5,045 nt of DNA from Candidatus Nealsoniibacteriota bacterium (GTDB lineage Bacteria > Patescibacteriota > Minisyncoccia > Minisyncoccales > PWPS01): the NCBI GenBank assembly GCA_003554915.1, contig PWHM01000050.1:1-5045 (forward strand), in the 5' to 3' direction. How positions within the stretch are numbered: position 1 is the first letter of the stretch; every line of letters starts with the position of its first letter. Shown piece after piece: positions 1-4,217 of this stretch. The translations under genes were made by a program, and so were the position numbers. Below the pieces are notes generated by a model, which saw only the letters and a program-made list of their open reading frames with translations, was not told the origin of the DNA and did not search any database.

Positions 1-1
1 A

Positions 2-448
2 AAATTGGGAAGAAACGGAAAGTTCAAGGCCTGCAGCAGGTTTCCCGATTGTGAGCATACCGAACCGATGGAAGACGAAAAAAAAGAAACCGAAAAGATG
101 ATGAAGGAATTCGGACCCCAAACCTGCAGCGAGTGCGGATCGGATATGGAATTGAAACAGGGAAGATACGGAATATTTTGGGGCTGTAGTAATTATCCGG
201 ATTGTAAGAACACGGAAAGATTGGAAAAAAATACGGGAATTGATTGTCCGAAGTGCGACAAAGGTACCATAGTTAAAAAAGTAAACAGAAAAGGAAAAAT
301 CTTTTGGGGATGTAGTAGCTATCCCAAGTGCAAATTCGGCACTAACTATGAACCGACCGGTGAGAGATGTCCCGAATGCGATTCAATAGTGGTAAAAAAG
401 AAAGGAAAAGAGGTGTGCTTGGATAAGAAGTGTAACTACGAAAAATAA
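2..448 (+). CDS. topA: DNA topoisomerase I, C-terminal zinc-finger region (5' truncated by window edge)
   Basis: This is the C-terminal end of a type IA topoisomerase, the cytoplasmic enzyme that relaxes negative supercoils. The catalytic core lies outside the window. Taking the codon at 5-7 as residue 1, four zinc-ribbon units can be seen. The first is only its second half (C10, C16, in KACSRFPDCEHTE). The second has C41, C44, C61 and C67, the third C81, C84, C103 and C109, and the fourth C122, C125, C138 and C143. The FWGCSxYPxCK signature of topoisomerase I fingers occurs twice; these fingers bind DNA and help strand passage. An acidic, lysine-rich linker (residues 20-38) separates fingers one and two. 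The frame is open to the left edge, so the TTG at 5-7 is an internal leucine and not a start. The gene ends with TAA at 446-448. A lone zinc-ribbon protein is the alternative, but the finger chain and the open left end favour topA. Confidence 0.87.
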   Translation, partial: KLGRNGKFKACSRFPDCEHTEPMEDEKKETEKMMKEFGPQTCSECGSDMELKQGRYGIFWGCSNYPDCKNTERLEKNTGIDCPKCDKGTIVKKVNRKGKIFWGCSSYPKCKFGTNYEPTGERCPECDSIVVKKKGKEVCLDKKCNYEK

Positions 449-540
449 CCTCATTCGCTATCCTGAACATACTCCACCCGTCATCCTGAGTGAAGCGAAG
501 GATCCCTTCGAACATCTTCTTACATGAGATTCCCGCTTTC

Positions 541-572
541 GCGGGAATGACGAGGGGGTGGTCATTCCCGAC
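541..572 (+). repeat. 32-bp direct repeat, copy 1
   Basis: This 32-bp block is identical to 694-725. It contains a perfect 10-bp inverted repeat, CGGGAATGAC (542-551) with GTCATTCCCG (561-570), around a G-rich loop. The exact identity suggests recent duplication of a REP unit. Confidence 0.85.
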
Positions 573-620
573 TCACAACACACCGTCATTCCCGACTCAC
601 AACACACCGTCATTCCCGAC
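561..620 (+). repeat. 24-bp tandem repeat, 2.5 copies
   Basis: The unit is GTCATTCCCGAC followed by TCACAACACACC. It occurs in full at 561-584 and 585-608, then as a half unit at 609-620. The copies are identical. It is built on the REP 9-mer and looks like slippage or unequal exchange. With no spacer and fewer than three copies it is not a CRISPR. Confidence 0.85.
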
Positions 621-693
621 TCCGATCGGGGATCTTTTTGTATTGCCTTTTCACATGAGATTCCCAGTCAAGCTGGGAATGACGAAAGGAGGT

Positions 694-725
694 GCGGGAA
701 TGACGAGGGGGTGGTCATTCCCGAC
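694..725 (+). repeat. 32-bp direct repeat, copy 2
   Basis: This is the exact second copy of the block at 541-572. Its 3' arm also pairs with the next palindrome (ATTCCCGA at 717-724 with TCGGGAAT at 731-738), so alternative hairpins compete. Confidence 0.85.
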
Positions 726-763
726 CCCGATCGGGAATCTCTTTAAGTGCCCCCAATAAAAAC

Positions 764-787
764 AAGCCGCTTTAAGGCGGTTTTTTA
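764..787. terminator. Bidirectional intrinsic terminator between converging genes
   Basis: The stem is AAGCCGCT (764-771) with GGCGGTTT as 776-783 (two G-U pairs) and a four-base TTAA loop. On the plus strand it is followed by a T-run (781-787). On the minus strand it is followed by GTTTTTATT. It sits between topA (+) and the minus-strand SHOCT gene and can end both transcripts. Confidence 0.8.
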
Positions 788-821
788 TTACTCTTAAAAT
801 TAAAAAGAGGGATTTTACGCC

Positions 822-840
822 TATTTTAATACCCTTGGAG
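822..840 (-). repeat. 19-bp dispersed repeat, copy A
   Basis: On the minus strand this reads CTCCAAGGGTATTAAAATA. It matches the copy at 1280-1298 in 18 of 19 positions, in the same orientation. Its function is unknown. The surrounding 788-956 holds no gene: the minus-strand frame through it is open only by chance and has no ribosome-binding site. Confidence 0.7.
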
Positions 841-862
841 ATTAGAACTGATGGTGTGCTTC

Positions 863-918
863 GCGCGTCAAAATCCAATTCGCCACTGCCAAGATTCGTG
901 CCAACGAAGTTGACGCGC
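863..918. repeat. Inverted repeat, possible RNA hairpin downstream of the SHOCT gene
   Basis: GCGCGTCAA (863-871) pairs perfectly with TTGACGCGC (910-918). The 38-base interior contains a smaller TTCG/CGAA hairpin (895-898 with 905-908). On the plus strand a TTTTTT run (925-930) follows, but six bases separate it from the stem. On the minus strand no T-run follows. It is therefore not a convincing terminator. It could be a structured 3' untranslated region, a protein-binding site or a remnant of a mobile repeat. Confidence 0.5.
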
Positions 919-956
919 CGCCACTTTTTTATTCTATCATGGGTGGCAAAAAAGAG

Positions 957-1184
957 TTAGCTTAAATCCTCTTTCTTTTCTTCAAACTCTTTTTTGTCTA
1001 TTTCGCCTTTGGCATAGCGTTCTTTCAAAATATCAAGCGCAGATTTTTCATGGCCATGATCGCCGCGAGATTGGGTCATAAGCCATTTGATAAGCGCTGC
1101 AATCCCAACGATTATCAATACCCACCACAAAATCATAAATATCCAACCGAACCCGCCAAAGGATCCGAATCCAAAATTCATCAT
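957..1184 (-). CDS. Small membrane protein with C-terminal SHOCT domain
   Basis: The product has 75 residues. A glycine- and phenylalanine-rich N-terminus leads into one strong transmembrane helix (about 13-36, with several Trp and Ile). A short polar, histidine-containing stretch (38-47) follows, then a SHOCT module (48-75) with the typical ALDILKERYAKGEIDKKEFEEKKEDL pattern split across positions 49-74. SHOCT is a short helical domain at the ends of many small membrane or surface proteins and is thought to mediate oligomerisation; its exact role is not established. Two ATG codons lie in tandem (1182-1184 and 1179-1181) and no clear ribosome-binding site precedes them. A near-consensus promoter lies about 35 bases upstream, so the gene is monocistronic. 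Its transcript probably ends at the bidirectional terminator at 764-787. The domain call is firm; the cellular role is unknown. Confidence 0.85.
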   Translation of the reverse strand: MMNFGFGSFGGFGWIFMILWWVLIIVGIAALIKWLMTQSRGDHGHEKSALDILKERYAKGEIDKKEFEEKKEDLS

Positions 1185-1219
1185 AATATTGTTTGTTGAA
1201 TTATTATCAAAGTATTGTA

Positions 1220-1248
1220 AGCATATGAAATTAAATTTTTCTTGTCAA
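1220..1248 (-). promoter_or_regulatory. Sigma70-type promoter of the SHOCT gene
   Basis: On the minus strand there is a perfect -35 TTGACA (1243-1248), a 17-bp spacer and a -10 TATGCT (1220-1225). Transcription would start near 1213, giving a leader of about 28 bases. A second possible -10 (TACAAT) lies five bases further but would need a 22-bp spacer. Confidence 0.75.
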
Positions 1249-1279
1249 CCAAAATTTTAGGTTGAGAGTAGGGTTGTTT

Positions 1280-1298
1280 TATTTTAATACCCTTAGAG
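1280..1298 (-). repeat. 19-bp dispersed repeat, copy B
   Basis: On the minus strand this reads CTCTAAGGGTATTAAAATA, one mismatch from copy A (822-840). It lies 31 bases upstream of the -35 box of the SHOCT promoter. A perfect 7-bp palindrome, ACGCACC-A-GGTGCGT (1311-1325), lies just beyond it. Confidence 0.7.
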
Positions 1299-1310
1299 CG
1301 TAAAAATTCT

Positions 1311-1325
1311 ACGCACCAGGTGCGT
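1311..1325. repeat. Palindrome, possible operator
   Basis: ACGCACC and GGTGCGT are perfect 7-bp arms around a single central A. It lies between the terminator of the upstream gene and the repeat copy B, about 65 bases upstream of the SHOCT -35 box. It could bind a dimeric regulator, but no regulator is encoded nearby. Confidence 0.4.
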
Positions 1326-1347
1326 GCAAATGGGGTGGAAAATGAAG

Positions 1348-1378
1348 AAAAAAAATGTGTGAGGTTGAGCCTCACACA
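1348..1378 (-). terminator. Intrinsic terminator of the 78-residue membrane protein gene
   Basis: On the minus strand a perfect 9-bp stem, TGTGTGAGG with CCTCACACA (1356-1364 with 1370-1378), has a five-base loop. It is followed directly by eight T residues (1348-1355). It begins about 30 bases after the stop codon at 1410. Confidence 0.9.
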
Positions 1379-1409
1379 ATGAGCGAAATTGGGTTTGGAA
1401 GTGATAGGG

Positions 1410-1646
1410 TCAGTCTTCGGAGTTTGTTAAATTGTTGTATGTTTTCCAATAAAAGAGGAAAGCGGCTATGATAAAGAAAAAGCCGAAGATATGGGCCAGT
1501 TTCCATAAAGTGTCGAAAAGATCTCCGAAAAGCGGGAAGCCATTAGTCAAAACACGGTAAGTTTGCATAGCGGAAATAATTATGATCAGTCCGAAACCGG
1601 CCAACCCTATCCATTTAAAGACCTTACTAAGGAAGTCTTTTTTCAA
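1410..1646 (-). CDS. Small two-helix membrane protein of unknown function
   Basis: The product has 78 residues and two predicted transmembrane helices (about 12-29 and 48-67). The loop between them is amphipathic (TYRVLTNGFPLFGDLFDTLW) and the tail (68-78) is polar and acidic. The basic start KKDFLSKVFKW would favour a cytoplasmic N-terminus. I place the start at TTG (1644-1646) because AGGAGG at 1654-1659 lies seven bases upstream. A longer frame from a GTG at 1665-1667 would put this ribosome-binding site inside the coding region and has none of its own. The gene stands alone between two terminators (1731-1760 upstream, 1348-1378 downstream). I do not recognise a family; it could be a DUF-type inner-membrane protein. 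Confidence 0.75.
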   Translation of the reverse strand: MKKDFLSKVFKWIGLAGFGLIIIISAMQTYRVLTNGFPLFGDLFDTLWKLAHIFGFFFIIAAFLFYWKTYNNLTNSED

Positions 1647-1653
1647 GAAGGCC

Positions 1654-1660
1654 CCTCCTT
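1654..1660 (-). promoter_or_regulatory. Ribosome-binding site that decides a TTG start
   Basis: AAGGAGG on the minus strand, seven bases before TTG 1644-1646. It has the same core as the site in front of the gene at 1789-2220, which supports moving the start inward from the GTG at 1667. Confidence 0.75.
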
Positions 1661-1678
1661 TCTCCACCTTTATTAAAG

Positions 1679-1695
1679 AGTATAATGAAATTATA
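1679..1695 (-). promoter_or_regulatory. Possible -10 region for the 78-residue protein gene
   Basis: Two -10-like hexamers lie upstream on the minus strand: a perfect TATAAT (1690-1695) and TATACT (1679-1684). Neither has a good -35 at 16-18 bp; the best is TTGATT at 15 bp before TATACT. The preceding terminator (1731-1760) implies that some promoter is needed here. Confidence 0.4.
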
Positions 1696-1730
1696 GTTTA
1701 ATCAAATAAAAAACTCGTTTTCCATAAAGT

Positions 1731-1760
1731 AAAAGGAAGAGGGATTACCCTCTTCCTTTT
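1731..1760. terminator. Intrinsic terminator closing the permease pair
   Basis: A perfect 13-bp stem, AAAAGGAAGAGGG (1731-1743) with CCCTCTTCCTTTT (1748-1760), around an ATTA loop. The T-run is part of the stem on both strands. It begins 29 bases after the stop of the 143-residue gene and separates it from the next minus-strand gene. Confidence 0.8.
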
Positions 1761-1788
1761 TGAGTTATTTTCGGTTATCGGTTTTAGC

Positions 1789-2220
1789 TTATCCTTTCCT
1801 TGTTCGGTTGTAGGCATCTACGATTACCAGAAAAGCAATATAAACAATTACACCGGTAATCAGGATGGAAAAAATCTCTTCAGCAAAACTTACCCGTTCT
1901 CCCAATAGGCGGGCTACTTGTCTCGGGTTATAATCCGAGACAAAGCTTGCCACAATCAGTGCTGCGAAAACTCCGGTTATACTTCCGTCCAGAGATCCTT
2001 CGTACCGATAAAATCTCCAAGCCCGCCACAAGCAGAACAAAGACAGGATTATCAACAGCACGAAAAAAGAATATTCAGCTCGTCTCGCTAAAAACTGAGC
2101 GAGCCGTCCCCTGTCTTTTTCCAAAAATGTTGCCCCCACAACAAGCAGGATGAATATAAAGTACAAAATCTGCGTCCAACCGATACCAAAAAAACTCTTC
2201 GCTCTTTCTCTTAAGTCCAT
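1789..2220 (-). CDS. Four-helix integral membrane protein of unknown function
   Basis: The product has 143 residues and four predicted transmembrane helices (about 15-33, 50-68, 79-96 and 115-136). The first loop is charged (LEKDRGRLAQFLARRAE). The loop between helices three and four contains SDYNPRQVARLLGER, and the tail is basic. I do not recognise a family. The ATG at 2218-2220 is well supported by AAAGGAGGG (2226-2234). It follows the permease gene by 52 bases on the same strand with no terminator between, so read-through is likely. A consensus promoter in the gap also allows separate expression. A partner or accessory role for the permease is possible but rests only on adjacency. Confidence 0.82.
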   Translation of the reverse strand: MDLRERAKSFFGIGWTQILYFIFILLVVGATFLEKDRGRLAQFLARRAEYSFFVLLIILSLFCLWRAWRFYRYEGSLDGSITGVFAALIVASFVSDYNPRQVARLLGERVSFAEEIFSILITGVIVYIAFLVIVDAYNRTRKG

Positions 2221-2242
2221 AAAAACCCTCCTTTGTGCGCTT

Positions 2243-2271
2243 CTTATATCATTAATTATTTATTTTGTCAA
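2243..2271 (-). promoter_or_regulatory. Sigma70-type promoter of the 143-residue membrane protein gene
   Basis: On the minus strand there is a perfect -35 TTGACA (2266-2271), a 17-bp spacer and a -10 TATAAG (2243-2248). The -35 box begins one base after the permease stop codon (2273-2275). Transcription would start near 2236, leaving a leader of about 16 bases that just contains the ribosome-binding site at 2226-2234. Confidence 0.75.
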
Positions 2272-2272
2272 A

Positions 2273-4078
2273 TTAGAAGGGCCACATTACCGGCAATAAA
2301 ACTATGGAAACTGCGAAGATTATAATATCCAAAAAGATTCCCGCTTTCCAGTAGTCGGTAAATTCATAACCGCCCGGCTTCATAACCAGCAGGTTGGCCT
2401 GATGGCCTACGGGAGTAAGAAAAGCGCAAGAGCCGGCAATGGCTACGGCCATAAGGAAAGGATCGGGCGAGACGCCCATCTGCTGGGCTATCAGTATGGA
2501 AATAGGGGCCATGAGTACGGCTACCCCTACGTTGTTTACAAAATCCGACATTATAATGCTAAAACCCAAAACCAAGGCCAAGACGGTGATCGGTTCGGCA
2601 CCGGAGGCCAAGTCCAAAAAACCGGTTGATATAAGGTCGGCCGCCCCGGAGGTAACCAGGGCCTCACCGAAAGGAATCATCGCCCCCAATATGACGGCTA
2701 TGGACCAATCGATGTTTTCATAAGCTTCTTTCGGAGACAAAATTCCAACCGAAACCATCGCCACCGCTCCCAGGAAGAAAGACATCCCGATCGGTAAAAT
2801 ATTAAAGGTGGCAAAAAGGACACTGATTAAAAATATCAAAAAAGCACCGGCCATGCTCGCGGAAGGAGTCAGTCTTATATCCTTATCAGCCAAAGGCAAA
2901 ATATTGGAATTATCCATAAATTCATTGATGTCTTCCTCATTACCTCTAAGGAGCAATACGTCCCCTACTTTGAATTCTACGGATTTCAATTTTTCCTTGA
3001 TCTCCTGATCGTGTCGGGAGATAGCGGCAACTTCTATGTCGTAACGAAAGTCTATCTTCATTTCTTCCAGAGTGAACCCGATAATGCGAGAAGAGGGAGC
3101 CACCACCGCTTCGACTCCTTTAACGTCTTTGTCTTCTTTATTTTCATTACCCTCTTCTTCAAGCTCTTCTTTGGGAGTTTTTAATTTGAAATCAGTTAAG
3201 CTCAATATTTGCTTTATGGTTTCGGCGTCCGCCTTAAGCATAATGATGTCTTTTTCCAAAATCATTTCCGTATTTTCAATCTCAGTCATTCGCTTTCCGT
3301 CTCTGATTACGGCCGAGATCTTAAATTCTTCCTCGACAAGCTTTTCTTTTAAATCCTCAAGCGTCTTACCGATGAGATCGGAGCTTTCCGGAACTATCAA
3401 CTCGGAAGTGTAGGTCTTTATTTCGGAAACTTCTTCTTTTTTCTTTTTTTCTTTCCTTTCGGGAATCAGCCTCCAACCTATGAAAATAATGAAAAGTAGA
3501 GCGGCCAGGGATATCCAAATACCGACATGGGCAAAATCGAACATACCGAAAGGCTCCATTCCGAAATCCACCCGGAAAGAAGAAACTATCAGGTTGGCGG
3601 CATTACCTATTATGGTTATAAAACCTCCCAAATGGGCGGCAAAAGCAATGGGTATGAGGTAAAAAGCGGGAGAAATCTTTTTCTTTTTTGCCACGCTTAC
3701 GGCCAAAGGCATGGTTATCGCCAAAGCTCCTATATTATAAACAAAAGGAGCCAGCAAAGCGGTAATGAAAGACAAAACGGCTATCTGGAACCATAAAGGC
3801 TTCCCTTTTATCGGCAGCTTGTTTATCAAAAAGTTTATGAACCCGGTATTTTTTATTCCCTTGCTCATAACCAAAACGGCAACGACGATTATTACCGCCG
3901 GATTACTGAATCCGGTGAAAGCGGTCTCAAAAGAGATCACTCCCCCGATGGTAATTATGGCCAAAGCGATCAGAGCAACCACATCATATCTGAGTTTTCC
4001 CCAAACCCAAAAAACAAGAGCGAAAAATATAGCCCCGAAAAGAATAAGTTGCTGGCCGAACTCTCCCAAGCTTATCAT
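2273..4078 (-). CDS. SLC13-family permease with two central TrkA-C (RCK_C) domains
   Basis: The product has 601 residues and is an inner-membrane secondary transporter of the divalent-anion/sodium symporter (SLC13/DASS, ion transporter) superfamily. The N-terminal membrane half spans about 8-207, with PFVYNIGALAITMP (111-124) and GGFITIIGNAANLIV (151-165). Two cytoplasmic RCK_C domains follow (about 220-297 and 320-398), joined by an acidic linker (301-318). The C-terminal membrane half (about 407-600) carries SDFVNNVGVAVLMAP (511-525) and TPVGHQANLLVMKPGGY (555-571). These paired helix-break motifs form the substrate and sodium sites in the family. RCK_C domains are ligand-binding modules that would regulate transport. 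The substrate (sulfate, dicarboxylate or other anion) cannot be told from sequence. The ATG at 4076-4078 has no clear ribosome-binding site. The first-half motif has Tyr114-Asn115 where relatives usually have Asn-Asn. Confidence 0.92.
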   Translation of the reverse strand: MISLGEFGQQLILFGAIFFALVFWVWGKLRYDVVALIALAIITIGGVISFETAFTGFSNPAVIIVVAVLVMSKGIKNTGFINFLINKLPIKGKPLWFQIAVLSFITALLAPFVYNIGALAITMPLAVSVAKKKKISPAFYLIPIAFAAHLGGFITIIGNAANLIVSSFRVDFGMEPFGMFDFAHVGIWISLAALLFIIFIGWRLIPERKEKKKKEEVSEIKTYTSELIVPESSDLIGKTLEDLKEKLVEEEFKISAVIRDGKRMTEIENTEMILEKDIIMLKADAETIKQILSLTDFKLKTPKEELEEEGNENKEDKDVKGVEAVVAPSSRIIGFTLEEMKIDFRYDIEVAAISRHDQEIKEKLKSVEFKVGDVLLLRGNEEDINEFMDNSNILPLADKDIRLTPSASMAGAFLIFLISVLFATFNILPIGMSFFLGAVAMVSVGILSPKEAYENIDWSIAVILGAMIPFGEALVTSGAADLISTGFLDLASGAEPITVLALVLGFSIIMSDFVNNVGVAVLMAPISILIAQQMGVSPDPFLMAVAIAGSCAFLTPVGHQANLLVMKPGGYEFTDYWKAGIFLDIIIFAVSIVLLPVMWPF

Positions 4079-4087
4079 CTACTAATT

Positions 4088-4117
4088 TATTAACTTTAAT
4101 TTTATTAATAATATCAA
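4088..4117 (-). promoter_or_regulatory. Possible promoter of the permease gene
   Basis: On the minus strand TTGATA (4112-4117) and TTAATA (4088-4093) are separated by 18 bp. Transcription would start only a few bases before the ATG at 4078, giving an almost leaderless message. The region is very AT-rich, so chance matches are likely. An alternative -10 is TAAAAT at 4099-4104. Confidence 0.3.
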
Positions 4118-4141
4118 AATTGACCGAAAAATACTAATAGC

Positions 4142-4170
4142 TTGTCTTGTGGGGCGGTCTCATATATAAT
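4142..4170 (+). promoter_or_regulatory. Sigma70-type promoter of the LysM-like protein gene
   Basis: A -35 TTGTCT (4142-4147), a 17-bp spacer and a perfect -10 TATAAT (4165-4170). Transcription would start near 4177, giving a leader of about 40 bases before the ATG at 4218. It lies in the 139-bp divergent region shared with the permease gene. Confidence 0.65.
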
Positions 4171-4217
4171 TAATTAACGAATTAACTTGAAAGCAAAAAC
4201 TTTTCAAATCTTTCAAA

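Larger units (their letters stand above)
449..763. repeat. REP-like palindrome cluster between topA and its terminator
   Basis: This is a gene-free stretch of interspersed short palindromes. It begins with a GTCATCCTGAGTGAAGCGAA unit (480-499). The 9-mer GTCATTCCC occurs forward at 561, 585, 609 and 714, and as its reverse complement GGGAATGAC at 543, 675 and 696. Hairpins include ATTCCCGC/GCGGGAAT (529-536 with 541-548), ATTCCCAG/CTGGGAAT (660-667 with 673-680) and ATTCCCGA/TCGGGAAT (717-724 with 731-738). Similar dispersed repeats are known in many bacteria and give spurious reading frames of the HEIPAFAGMT type on both strands. I therefore annotate no coding region here. The cluster would form the 3' untranslated part of the topA message. 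Confidence 0.85.

Noticed and set aside
561..620. CRISPR array
   Set aside because: The 24-bp units are directly adjacent with no spacers and only 2.5 copies, and no cas gene is present.
541..745. Transposon or integrated element boundaries
   Set aside because: The inverted repeats are short and clustered, no transposase or integrase is encoded in the window, and no target-site duplication could be seen.
490..878. Overlapping reading frames on both strands (89, 62 and 75 codons) in the repeat region
   Set aside because: They are translations of REP-like palindromes, with low-complexity repeats of the same peptide, no convincing ribosome-binding sites and no domain. The minus-strand one also crosses the terminator at 764-787.
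1181..1375. 64-codon minus-strand frame upstream of the SHOCT gene
   Set aside because: It runs through a terminator hairpin, a palindrome, the dispersed repeat and the promoter, and has no ribosome-binding site. It reads as regulatory DNA, though the peptide SKGIKI is shared with the frame through repeat copy A because of the repeat itself.
2402..4085. Several plus-strand frames of 60-113 codons opposite the permease
   Set aside because: They overlap a well-supported 601-residue transporter in antisense, lack ribosome-binding sites and show no domain.
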